A DNA stretch of 42,133 bases, taken from an uncultured archaeon (GTDB lineage: Archaea > Thermoproteota > Nitrososphaeria_A > Caldarchaeales > Wolframiiraptoraceae). Shown here piece after piece: positions 1 through 8,589 of the stretch (its first letter is position 1; every line of letters starts with the position of its first letter). Below the pieces are notes generated by a model that had not been told where the DNA came from, ran no database searches, and was given only the letters and a program-made list of their open reading frames with translations. The translations under genes and the position numbers were made by a program. The stretch lies in NCBI GenBank assembly GCA_937974645.1, contig CALJVH010000022.1:1-42133 (forward strand), in the 5' to 3' direction.

Positions 1-540
1 GACCGAAGCGGGATCAACCCTCCTGACGGTGCCCCAGTAATCCCTCCGCCTATGGGCGATGAGCTCATACGTCTTTCCGAGACTTAGGTCTGCCCCTATC
101 GCAGCTAGTGCTCCTATGATCCCCATGCCCCCGCCGTAGCAGATGAGCTTGGCACCAACATCCTCGGCGACCCTGAATCCATCTTCGAGCGGTATTAGCC
201 CGCGGACAGCCCTCCAATAGAAGTCTCTAAGCCTTTCATCGGGCTTGCCTTCCAGGAAAGCGATCCCGGTTTCAGCACCCTCATCGAATTCTGAGAGCTC
301 CTCGACGACGCTCCTCATCACACTCTCAACCCTCTCCAGCTCGATGCCCTCAACCTTGAAGGCGATCGCGGCATTACCCCGCGTCTTGTAGGGGCAGTTC
401 GGGTTAAGCCTCACGAGCCTAGGATACCCGACCAGCCTCGCGCCGAGGGCCTCGAGCCTCCTCATAGCTACCACCGCTACGTAGGTCGTGCAGCCAGCCT
501 TCCTCGAATCCGTGTCATCAAGCCCTATCCAGAAAGCCAT
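1..540 (-). CDS. tiaS: tRNA(Ile2) 2-agmatinylcytidine synthetase TiaS, N-terminal part (truncated by window edge)
   Basis: Reverse-strand translation from ATG at 540: MAFWIGLDDTDSRKAGCTTYVAVVAMRRLEALGARLVGYPRLVRLNPNCPYKTRGNAAIAFKVEG..., with the TiaS hallmark GLDDTDS..GCTTY. Missing from the ORF track because it runs off the left edge. Confidence 0.9.
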   Translation of the reverse strand, partial: MAFWIGLDDTDSRKAGCTTYVAVVAMRRLEALGARLVGYPRLVRLNPNCPYKTRGNAAIAFKVEGIELERVESVMRSVVEELSEFDEGAETGIAFLEGKPDERLRDFYWRAVRGLIPLEDGFRVAEDVGAKLICYGGGMGIIGALAAIGADLSLGKTYELIAHRRRDYWGTVRRVDPASV

Positions 541-568
541 CCAATGACCGAACAAGCGATCGGGTTCT

Positions 569-991
569 GAGCTATATAAGTCTTTCGTAAGACTTATATA
601 GCTCTTGGGAGCCTCGTCCTCCGGGCCCTTCCTGGGTTCATCGGGCCCTTCATTGCTCATCGGCGTCCCCAGTCGGGGTGAACCCGCCCCACCCTTTCAT
701 CGGCTCCCGCGCGGGGGCCATCGGGGTGGGGGAAGACCCCCCATCTAAAGGGAGGAGGAGGGTGGTTGGGATGTGTTTATCCCGTTGCCATGATCTTCAT
801 GGATTATCCTGGCCTTATGCTCTTGGAGATATGCTAGGAGCTCGTCTAGAAACGTCTGATGCATATAGAGGTCTAGGGGTGCTTGGAGGGGTGTGGCGCG
901 GAGCCGGCCTGACAAGCCGCATCCACCAACAAAAACAATGCAATCAGGAGGGATATAAGCGGGGAGGGGTCGGGTGAAAGTGGGGTTGCTT
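569..991 (+). repeat. Structured repeat copy A (short form), inverted relative to copy B
   Basis: Begins with hairpin GAGCTATATAAGTCTT-TCGT-AAGACTTATATAGCTC. Blocks such as CCACCCTTTCATCGGC, GGGGTGGGGGAA..CCCCCCATCTAAAGG, AGAGGTCTAGG.GTGCTTG and GTGAAAGTGGG.TTGCTT recur in the same order in the reverse complement of 5621-6404. Confidence 0.8.
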
Positions 992-1110
992 CCACATGGA
1001 ATGGAAAGAACAAAATATCAGTCGCCTTTGGGCTTGCCTTAAGAGCCATGGGAAAAGGGCATGAAAGTCTATATTCTATTATAGTTCAGTTTGTCAAAAG
1101 TGTTTTTAAT
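991..1110 (+). pseudogene. Degraded N-terminal fragment of cob(I)alamin adenosyltransferase (CobO/BtuR-like)
   Basis: Frame reads STWNGKNKISVAFGLALRAMGKGHESLYSIIVQFVKS, matching the CobO pattern GNGKGKTTAAFGLALRAxGHG..xVVQFxKG with a destroyed Walker A. The rest of the protein is missing. Confidence 0.6.
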
Positions 1111-1460
1111 TGCTGTGGATTCTACATCGTGGATAAACTTTCAAACTTTCGTTAAAAATTCTTTGAGAAGAATCGGCTCGCGGCGCACAAGCTGTCAAAC
1201 GAGATGATATAGCCCCCTACACCGTAAAGCTTTCAATTCGCCAAAAAGTTGTGGGGAGCAATGGATACGACATGGTTTATTGAATGAAGTTAACACGACT
1301 CTGAACCTCAAATCCAATCCTAAAGAAGGCTTTGGGCCTCGTCAAAACAAGTTTGCGCGCATGAAATTTATCTCAACTCGATGCTATGCACCTATTGGGC
1401 TCATAGAGATAGCCAACTCCATCACAGAAATGATGGAGTTGAATATTCATGCGGGAAAAA

Positions 1461-1470
1461 CACTTATAAA
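1461..1470 (+). promoter_or_regulatory. Candidate TATA box (CACTTATAAA) for the DedA-like gene
   Basis: TATA-like motif about 56 nt upstream of ATG 1526. It supports a start internal to the listed ORF (1280). Confidence 0.4.
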
Positions 1471-1525
1471 AGATACCCTGCCGAATGGAGATAGGCCATT
1501 GTGTAGCATCAGCAAAAAGCAAAAT

Positions 1526-2107
1526 ATGCTGGAAATACCTTGGGTTAAGTCTTCTTTAAAATCAGGGCTAGCCTTCCTTATGATCGGCATGATCTTAATC
1601 CTCGTTTTCAAAGTTTTCAATCTCGGGGAGGCTCAGCTGTTCTCGAATGCGAAAAACCTTGTCAGGGAGTATGGTTTCATCGGGGTTTTTCTCGCAACAA
1701 TTTTGGCCGGAACGGTTGTGCCTCTTGGAAGCCCGGCTCTCGTGATAGCTGCCTCTTTTTGGCTGAATCCTATACTGCTCTCTCTAACCGCCACCATGGG
1801 ATTCACGATCGGCATGACAATAAATTATTTCCTAGCTTATCGTCTTGGAAGACCTTATCTAGTGAAGAAAATTGGGGCTGAAAAGCTTGAAGCGGCAGTA
1901 GCCATCTGGAATCGCTGGGGCTGGGGAATTTATGTCTTGTTTGGACTTATTCCTGTACTGCCTGTAGAATTTCTCGCCTTAATATGTGGGCTTTTGAGGA
2001 CGCGGATCCAAACTTTTCTGGTTTTAAGTTTCATGCCTAGGTTTGTGGTTTTCACACTCCTAGCATTTTTCGGCGAAGCCTTGGGATGCTGGCTTGGGAT
2101 ACTCTGA
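1526..2107 (+). CDS. DedA/VTT-domain (SNARE-associated) membrane protein
   Basis: C-terminal ~190 aa of the 1280..2107 ORF: EYGFIGVFLATILAGTVVPLGSPALVIAASF...GWGIYVLFGLIPVLPVEFLALICGLLR is typical of the DedA family. Start moved to ATG 1526 because of the TATA box and because the N-terminal extension does not look like the family. Confidence 0.75.
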   Translation: MLEIPWVKSSLKSGLAFLMIGMILILVFKVFNLGEAQLFSNAKNLVREYGFIGVFLATILAGTVVPLGSPALVIAASFWLNPILLSLTATMGFTIGMTINYFLAYRLGRPYLVKKIGAEKLEAAVAIWNRWGWGIYVLFGLIPVLPVEFLALICGLLRTRIQTFLVLSFMPRFVVFTLLAFFGEALGCWLGIL

Positions 2108-2285
2108 TGGTTCCGAGCCGCATACGTCATTGAAGAATAGAAGAATATAAGTCATTGGGGGACGCCCTCAAGCTTCTTTTCGAGCTCACTCATGCAAAAG
2201 CTTGCATTTTTTCCACGGAGGGAAGTAATAGATTCCTTAAAGTAAGCTTAAGCCTCGAATTCTAGAAGGCTCCTGGGTACACAAC

Positions 2286-2293
2286 TTTATATA
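2286..2293 (+). promoter_or_regulatory. TATA box (TTTATATA), probable leaderless or short-leader promoter
   Basis: ACAACTTTATATACCGG lies about 25-32 nt before ATG 2318, the usual archaeal TATA-to-TSS spacing. Confidence 0.6.
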
Positions 2294-2317
2294 CCGGCTT
2301 CATTTGATAACGTCGTA

Positions 2318-2683
2318 ATGATTGATAAGGATCAAATCAGGAATAAGATTATTGAAGCTCTTAAGGAATCCTATGATCCAGAAATCCCTGTGAATGTTTA
2401 TGATCTCGGGCTCGTGTACGGCGTCGATGTTGACGATGAGGGTAACGTTGAGATAAGAATGACGCTAACCGCTGTTGGCTGCCCGATGGCCGGCTTAATA
2501 GTGTATAGGATAGAAGAGGAGGTTAGGGGCAAGGTGCCGGAGGCTAAGAGCGTCAGAGTTAGGCTTGTCTGGGAGCCGGCATGGAGTCCGGAGAGAATTA
2601 CTCCTGAGGGCAGGGAGGCCTTAAAGAAGCTTTATGGCTATGATGTTGTGGGGGAGTGGCTTAATATGTATCGGGCGAAATAA
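2318..2683 (+). CDS. MIP18/PaaD-like (DUF59) iron-sulfur assembly protein
   Basis: YDPEIPVNVYDLGLVYGVDVDDEGNVEIRMTLTAVGCPMAGLI: DUF59 core with conserved Cys. Confidence 0.9.
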   Translation: MIDKDQIRNKIIEALKESYDPEIPVNVYDLGLVYGVDVDDEGNVEIRMTLTAVGCPMAGLIVYRIEEEVRGKVPEAKSVRVRLVWEPAWSPERITPEGREALKKLYGYDVVGEWLNMYRAK

Positions 2684-2750
2684 TGTTATTTCCTTCCATA
2701 CATCCAGGGGATAGAATAAAGAGCAAGTTTATGCGCGTTTTATTGCGATT

Positions 2751-3521
2751 ATGCCGCCGATATTCTGCGTTGTCAGTCTCGGCAGGGGTCGGGGTAAGAC
2801 TAGACTTATTGAAAGGCTTGCATCCGAGCTTTCGAGAGCTGGTATAAAAGTTGCTACCATAAAGCACTCAGAGGGACATGTTGACCTTGTGGATAAAGAT
2901 TCCCACAAGCATCTAGAAGCGGGCGCGATCGAGGTCTCCATAGTCTCTTCCTCAGAACTAATCACCATCAGGCGTACTCAAGCCTCCCTAGATGATGCGG
3001 TGGACTCGCTTCGCCTCAAGGCCGACCTCATATTAGTCGAGGGATTTAAGGGCTCTCCTCATCCGAAGATCCTCTGTGCTGAAGACGAACGCGAGGCCGA
3101 AGAGGCGCTGAAGATCATATCGAATGTCAGGGCGATAATTCTCAAGTCGCCGGGGTCCACCGAGGAGATCGCCGGGATTCGGATTATGGGTTACGATGAG
3201 GCTCTAGAGCTTATTAAGAGGGGCGTGGTCGAGTATTGGGTTAAGCAGGTTCCCGGTCTTAATTGCGGTAAATGCAGATATGGATCATGCCAAGAGCTGG
3301 CTGAGGCGATAAGGCGTGGTGAGGCCTCGATCAGGGATTGTGTGGCGAGAAATACGTTCAAGGCCAAGATAACGGTAAATGGCGAGGAGATTCCTCTTGG
3401 GACATGGCCCCAGCATCTTCTCCGCGAGATCGTGAAAGCATTCGTATTATCGTTAAAGCTGAGTGAGGACACCCTCAAGAATGCTAGGAGGATAGTGATT
3501 GAGGTGGGGCTGGAGGACTGA
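2751..3521 (+). CDS. mobB: Molybdopterin-guanine dinucleotide biosynthesis MobB-like GTPase with C-terminal Fe-S (CGxCxxGxC) domain
   Basis: P-loop SLGRGRGKTRLIERLASELSRAGIKVATIKHSEGH; C-terminal GLNCGKCRYGSCQELAEAIRRGEASIRDC. Confidence 0.85.
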   Translation: MPPIFCVVSLGRGRGKTRLIERLASELSRAGIKVATIKHSEGHVDLVDKDSHKHLEAGAIEVSIVSSSELITIRRTQASLDDAVDSLRLKADLILVEGFKGSPHPKILCAEDEREAEEALKIISNVRAIILKSPGSTEEIAGIRIMGYDEALELIKRGVVEYWVKQVPGLNCGKCRYGSCQELAEAIRRGEASIRDCVARNTFKAKITVNGEEIPLGTWPQHLLREIVKAFVLSLKLSEDTLKNARRIVIEVGLED

Positions 3522-3536
3522 ATTCCCGGTGATGAC

Positions 3537-4313
3537 TTGATGGCAGCGATCCTTGAAGGATTACGATTTCAGCCCGGCTCAAGCCCCATCCATAGGCTTG
3601 ATCCGAGAGTTAAACTTCTGATTTCTTCGACCCTTCTTATAACAGCTCTCCTATACTATGAGGTGACGATCATAAGTATGGTGATCGCGGCCGAGGCTGC
3701 TCTCTCAGCAGTTAGCGGAACGCTCAAGAGATGGGTTAAGACGATTTACGGTGCTACGCCCTTAATACTGCTGGTGTTCGTGATGAACTACTTCGTCTTA
3801 TCGCTTCAGGCCGGAGTCTTCAATGATCCGAGCATTATTTACAGAAGCTTCACAGCATCCTATAGGCTGATCGGCTTCCTCGCATCATTCTCAATCTTCT
3901 TCTTAACAACAACGCCAGAGGAGCTTGGAATGACTTTTACGAAGCTAAGGGTACCATACATGTATTCCTTCGCCCTCATCTCCGCGATAAGGTTCACTCC
4001 AGTGCTGGCAGAGGAGCTTCAGGCAATAATGGACGCCCAGCGAGCTCGCGGACTCGAGCTGGATAAGGGAGGTCCGATAACTAGAATCAAGAAATACATT
4101 CCCGTGCTGGTCCCCCTGATAGTCAACGTGCTTAGGAGGAGCTACGAGCTCGCCGAGGCCATGGAGGTCAAGTGCTTCGGGGCATCGAAGAAGAGAACAT
4201 TCCTGAGGGAGCTGAGAATGAGGTCCGCAGACTATGCGGTTCTAGCAGCCACGGCCCTCTGCCTCGCGGCTTCAATCTATGCTCGGCTCTTCATCGCCCT
4301 TGCGGTTCCCTAG
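3537..4313 (+). CDS. Energy-coupling factor transporter transmembrane protein (EcfT/CbiQ family)
   Basis: SSPIHRLDPRVKLLISSTLLITALL N-terminus and ...ISAIRFTPVLAEELQAIMDAQRARGLEL (EcfT ARG coupling motif). Confidence 0.85.
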   Translation: MMAAILEGLRFQPGSSPIHRLDPRVKLLISSTLLITALLYYEVTIISMVIAAEAALSAVSGTLKRWVKTIYGATPLILLVFVMNYFVLSLQAGVFNDPSIIYRSFTASYRLIGFLASFSIFFLTTTPEELGMTFTKLRVPYMYSFALISAIRFTPVLAEELQAIMDAQRARGLELDKGGPITRIKKYIPVLVPLIVNVLRRSYELAEAMEVKCFGASKKRTFLRELRMRSADYAVLAATALCLAASIYARLFIALAVP

Positions 4314-4357
4314 CATCTGGAAGAATTCTCGAGAAAAGCTTAATGCCGGCTTAAGCA

Positions 4358-4876
4358 ATGGGGGTATGCGTGGGGATGAGCGGTCAAGTTGAGCTTCTAT
4401 CAGGCCTGATATTAGTAATCTTGGGGCTCGCAGTGGCCTTTCTCGGGAGGAAGCTCGCGAAGATCATCTTCTTCCTGATAGGCGGGATAGTCGGAGCATT
4501 TCTCGCATTACTGATATCTCCCATGTTCGTCTCGCCACCATACACCTATCTCGCCGCGATAGTCGGCTTCGTCGTGGTAGGCGTAATATTCCTCTTGCTC
4601 ATACGGTTCGGCGCCGGGATACTCGCCGGTCTCGCGACATTCATGCTTCTAAGGGATGTTATTGGGACACTCTTAGCAGTCATCCTCGCCCTGATAGCCC
4701 TGATAGTAGTAATCGTGCTCTTCAACAAGATCCTTTCGGTAATTACAGCATTCGTCGGCTCTTTGATATTCACGGTAGGATTACAGCAGGCTGGAGTACC
4801 CTTGCCAGTCATCCTGCAATTCGTTATCATAGCGGTCATAACAGTTCTGGGCTCAATAGTCCAGCTTAGGACCTAA
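4358..4876 (+). CDS. Multi-spanning membrane protein (DUF4203/TMEM198-like)
   Basis: Repeated hydrophobic helices with glycine-rich turns (LILVILGLAVAFLGRKLAKIIFFLIGGIVGAFLALLIS). Confidence 0.6.
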   Translation: MGVCVGMSGQVELLSGLILVILGLAVAFLGRKLAKIIFFLIGGIVGAFLALLISPMFVSPPYTYLAAIVGFVVVGVIFLLLIRFGAGILAGLATFMLLRDVIGTLLAVILALIALIVVIVLFNKILSVITAFVGSLIFTVGLQQAGVPLPVILQFVIIAVITVLGSIVQLRT

Positions 4877-5420
4877 CCATAGCAAGCCTATACGCCAGCT
4901 CAGCCGCCTCCACAGGGTCATCCGTGAAGCATGCCTTGACGATTTTACGGTGGTCTAGATATCCATTGTCAGAGAGTTCTTGGAGCTTGTCTGACGGATA
5001 ACCCGTCCCGGTCAAAATTATTAAAGGCTTTGCGTAGAGGTACGCGAGGAATGCCTCGATTATCGTCCCAGCGCCACCGCCCAAGATCACCATCGAGTTA
5101 CAGCTTCTCGCGAGCGTTATGCTCCTCATTTGATAAGTCATCCCGCTGAGAATCGGGATAACATTATAGGGGCTATATCTGGGATGGCCTTCACTTACGA
5201 ATTCATCTTCGAGCGGTATAATTCCAACGGTTAATCCGCCACTCTCAGCGAACTCTTTGCAAGCAATCTTCATCAATCCACCATCGCCGCCGCTCATCAA
5301 AATGACCTCATCTCTGTGTTTCAGGAGGGCTTTAGCGAATCTGCGCGCTTTTTCTGCTGCAGTTGATGGAGGATTGGGGTCGCTCGAAGCACCTATGGCG
5401 ACCAAGATCTTCCTGCTCAT
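4866..5420 (-). CDS. LOG/TIGR00725-like Rossmann-fold family protein
   Basis: VAIGASSDPNPPST..., VILMSGGDGGLMKIACKEF..GLTVGIIP..., ARSCNSMVILGGGAGTIIEAFLAYLYAKPLIIL. Confidence 0.8.
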   Translation of the reverse strand: MSRKILVAIGASSDPNPPSTAAEKARRFAKALLKHRDEVILMSGGDGGLMKIACKEFAESGGLTVGIIPLEDEFVSEGHPRYSPYNVIPILSGMTYQMRSITLARSCNSMVILGGGAGTIIEAFLAYLYAKPLIILTGTGYPSDKLQELSDNGYLDHRKIVKACFTDDPVEAAELAYRLAMVRS

Positions 5421-5620
5421 GCTGGCTTAGCGGGCTCTTGAGCGGGAAATAAAGATAAGGGGTTTAATGGCGTGTGAGATGGTTAATTCTGCGGGATAGA
5501 TCTCTCATCCACTTCATAGCTTACACATCATCGACATGCTCCTAGGCTACTGGATGCCCTCTCTCACCACGATGCATGAGCCCCAAAACCCCGTCCAAGC
5601 CCGCATCTATCCAGATCATA

Positions 5621-6404
5621 AAGCAACACCCACTTTCAGCCAACCCCTCCTCCCTCATATGCCTCTAGTTGTATTATTTTTGCTGATGGTTGCAGCTCTG
5701 TCTCCAGGCCGGCCGCATTCCGTGATCCATCAAGCATCCCTAGACCTCTACCTTCACCAGATGATTCTAGACGATTTCATCCGGAGGGTTATGGTGGAGA
5801 TGGGCCGCTCAGGCTGAAGCTATCGAAGGCGGACTGGAGATCGCTCGGAATGCCCGAGAGGGGCGTCTATAGGGCCTTGGTCAAGGGATACCGTTTCGCC
5901 GGAAGATATGACACCAGCTCAGGATGCCGAGCATGTATAAGAGCCTCTTCAACGAGGGGATCATGCTGAATAAGCCTGATGAGGGGGCTTATCATTGTAA
6001 AAAAGCGGCTTGAGTATAAATGGGCAGATTTCGCCGCGATAAACACATATATGATGTCGAAGAGTACGGGGTTGAGCCCGCGGTTGCTCGAGGAATTAAC
6101 AAGGAAGATAAAAGATAGGCCGAGCATCGTCATCAGCTATGGAAGAAGGATGAGGGCCGGGAGGTTGCGGAACGTCATGGCGCGGCAATCGAGGCTGATA
6201 GGCGCCCAGGCGAGCGCACCCCACCACCCTCCTCTCTCCTTTAGATGGGGGGATTTCCCCCACCCCAATGGCCCCCGCGATGCGGGGCGCCGATGAAGGG
6301 TGGAGCAAATTCACCCCGACCTGGGGGCTATGACGATGAAGGGCCATATGGCCCGGAGGAGACGCGACCCCAAGAGCTATAAGCCTGAGAAAGGCTTATA
6401 GCTC
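5621..6404 (-). repeat. Structured repeat copy B (long form), inverted relative to copy A, carrying decayed coding fragments
   Basis: Reverse complement matches copy A at both ends (hairpin plus about 190 bp, and about 170 bp at the other end). About 360 bp between them has no counterpart in A. Confidence 0.8.
5790..6180 (+). pseudogene. Frameshifted coding fragments of an unidentified family inside copy B
   Basis: Successive frames read GYGGDGPLRLKLSKADWRSLGMPERGVYRALVKGYRFAGRYD, MPSMYKSLFNEGIMLNKPDEGAYHCKKAA, and IYDVEEYGVEPAVARGINKEDKR. Related segments occur at 14200-14350 on the minus strand. Confidence 0.5.
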
Positions 6405-6409
6405 GGAAC

Positions 6410-6811
6410 CTAAACCTCCAGCTCCACTTTGATCTCCGGCTTAATTCCGGCTTTCTCGAAGATCAATCCGACAGGGCATATCTCCATGGTCAGCCTCAGC
6501 GTTGTCTCGACCTCCTCCCTGCTCGCCGCCGTCTTAACCTTCATGACGCCCTTAACACTCTCAATGGTCTTCTCGCCCTTCTCGGCCTCAAGCTCGACCT
6601 TAAGGCTCTCGTAGCTCAGCCCTCTCTTCCTGGCGACGATGGCAAATATAGTCCCAACACATCCAGCTAAGCTCATTAATGCGAGCTCGAGAGCCGTCGG
6701 CCCGAGATCCTCGCCGCCCTGCTCCCTCGGAAGATCCACGACCACGCTATGCGTCCTACCATTATCCACGACGCTCCTAAACCCCGATATCCAGGCGGAT
6801 GCAGCCTTCAT
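6410..6811 (-). CDS. OsmC family protein
   Basis: GPTALELALMSLAGCVGTIFAIVARKRGLSYESLKVELEAEK...EICPVGLIFEKAG. Confidence 0.9.
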   Translation of the reverse strand: MKAASAWISGFRSVVDNGRTHSVVVDLPREQGGEDLGPTALELALMSLAGCVGTIFAIVARKRGLSYESLKVELEAEKGEKTIESVKGVMKVKTAASREEVETTLRLTMEICPVGLIFEKAGIKPEIKVELEV

Positions 6812-6873
6812 GGAAAAGATAAGCTATGTTCAGCTATTAAATACTTTTCCCGGGGCGCTGATTGTTCCCGGTG

Positions 6874-7119
6874 ATGGGCGGTCGAAATAGGATTAGAGGC
6901 GTGCTCAGAGCCGGGCTAAGAGATGTTGATGAGCGGATAAGGGAAGTCGTGGAGCGGTATAAGCGCGGCGAGCTGGGCCGCGAAGACTACATCAGGCTAA
7001 GGTGCATGCTCGAGGCCGAGAAAAGGGACAGGTGTCGAAGAATCTTAAGAGGCTCTCCGGCCATGCTCACTCTCCGAAGAGAGGAACCCTCCCAAGATAG
7101 TTCATCAGAATTTTCATGA
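6874..7119 (+). CDS. Small charged hypothetical protein
   Basis: MGGRNRIRGVLRAGLRDVDERIREVVERYKRGELGREDYIRLRCMLEAEKRD: helical and charged. A TATA-like CTATTAAATA lies upstream at ~6834. Overlaps the 3' end of apgM convergently. Confidence 0.4.
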   Translation: MGGRNRIRGVLRAGLRDVDERIREVVERYKRGELGREDYIRLRCMLEAEKRDRCRRILRGSPAMLTLRREEPSQDSSSEFS

Positions 7120-8308
7120 GATCTGTTCCCCGGATTCTGCAGAGCGCTCCGCGAGCACAGGAGATTTCGTCGAATTTCTTGACGTCATCTCTCCGGACAT
7201 CTGGGCCCATGATCGCAAGCGGAACCGGGTCTCCCCTATGCTCCCCGACCTCGCTCGGCGTCGTGTGATCGCCGGTGATCGCTAGATAGTATCCCTCAGA
7301 CACCACTTTCTCGATGAGCGGCGCCAGCTCCCCTGAAATCCATTCGATCACCTCGGCCTTCTTGAGCGGGTTCTTGTCGTGGCTCACGTTGTCCGTGGCC
7401 TTCACGTGGAGGAAGACGAGATCATAGCTGTCTAGCGCATTTATCGCGGCCTCAACCTTCCCCCTAAGATTCGTGTTCACGGTTCCATTAGCCCCAGGTA
7501 CATGAATAAGCTCGAAGCCGACGGCTCTCGCGACTCCCTTATATAATCCTCCGCCGGCGATCGCCGCAGCCTTCACGTCCCAGATCCTCGTGATAGGCTC
7601 GATCATCGGAAGCGTTCCAGCTCCTCGGGGCAATAAGACATTCGCGGGCATAAGCCCCCTCCTGACCCGATTCCGATTCAGCGGATGCTCTGCTAAGATC
7701 CTGCCGGCCTTCTCGAGGAATTCTTGAAGCACCTTGGCGGTCCTCTCTGCCTCCGGACTATTGTCGAGGGGCCGGGGGATCGCGGGCCTCACCCCCGCCT
7801 TATGAGTATCAACGTCCGAGACGTGCCTAGAGAGACTCTCACCTCTGAGGACCAGCACTCCCCGATGCTCTGATGAGTGGTGAAAGATTGCCTGAACTCC
7901 GCTGACACTTTCGATCCTGATATCCTTAAGGGCCTCGGAGAGTTGTCTGGCCTCCTCGCTACTTATCCTCCCAGCCCTTCTATCGATTATGACGCCCTCT
8001 TCATTCACGGTTCCGAAGTTGCATCTGAAGGCCACATCGCCTGGTTGGAGGTCGACGCCGACCCCGAGCGCCTCGAAGGCCCCCCTACCGGGATAGCATG
8101 TGTAGGGATCATAGCCGAAGATCGCAAGATGCGCCGTATCGCTTCCAGGAGGCTGGCCAGGCGCTATTACATCCATTATCCCGCACTCGCCCTCAGAGGC
8201 TATCCGATTAAGGGTATCGGCCTTGGCCGCCTGTAGAGGCGTTAAGCCCCCAAGAGCCCTCGTCGGCCTATCCCCAAGACCATCGCAGACGATGAGAACC
8301 GCCTTCAT
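7067..8308 (-). CDS. apgM: 2,3-bisphosphoglycerate-independent phosphoglycerate mutase, archaeal type
   Basis: [68 protein letters not shown]; ...[15 protein letters not shown]..., [24 protein letters not shown]. Confidence 0.95.
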   Translation of the reverse strand: MKAVLIVCDGLGDRPTRALGGLTPLQAAKADTLNRIASEGECGIMDVIAPGQPPGSDTAHLAIFGYDPYTCYPGRGAFEALGVGVDLQPGDVAFRCNFGTVNEEGVIIDRRAGRISSEEARQLSEALKDIRIESVSGVQAIFHHSSEHRGVLVLRGESLSRHVSDVDTHKAGVRPAIPRPLDNSPEAERTAKVLQEFLEKAGRILAEHPLNRNRVRRGLMPANVLLPRGAGTLPMIEPITRIWDVKAAAIAGGGLYKGVARAVGFELIHVPGANGTVNTNLRGKVEAAINALDSYDLVFLHVKATDNVSHDKNPLKKAEVIEWISGELAPLIEKVVSEGYYLAITGDHTTPSEVGEHRGDPVPLAIMGPDVRRDDVKKFDEISCARGALCRIRGTDLMKILMNYLGRVPLFGE

Positions 8309-8397
8309 ATGCGCTAAAACTTAATTCGAGGATGCTTTAAAGATCAGTCTTTTCTTCGTCCTGAATACTGTAGCGTTAAAGATATCAGGAAGCTCTA

Positions 8398-8589
8398 TTG
8401 CGCGGATGCATGGCCTCTACATGTCCTAAGTGCAGCGGTGAGATGAGGAGCATCATTAAGAGCCTCTCGGCGAGGGTCGGCCCATTCTCCGTTAAAAGCC
8501 TCCTACCGACCGAACTCCAAGAATATAACTCAGTAGAGATTAAAATCTGTGCGGCCTGCGGATACGCTGAGCTTTATTGGCTCAAATAG
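8398..8589 (+). CDS. Small zinc-ribbon protein
   Basis: CPKCSGEM...IKICAACGYAELYW: two CxxC pairs. Confidence 0.7.
   Translation: MRGCMASTCPKCSGEMRSIIKSLSARVGPFSVKSLLPTELQEYNSVEIKICAACGYAELYWLK

Noticed and set aside
678-977. ORF 678..977 and its counterpart 6096..6347 (-), which share AGAIGVGE.PPSKG.RRVVG
   Set aside because: The shared peptide comes from nucleotide conservation of the structured repeat. Indels break the frame within the repeat, and the composition is not protein-like outside the conserved block.
5536-5817. ORF 5536..5817 and ORF 5979..6296 as genes
   Set aside because: They overlap repeat copy B; the more protein-like pieces lie in shifting frames, so these are better treated as part of a decayed element.
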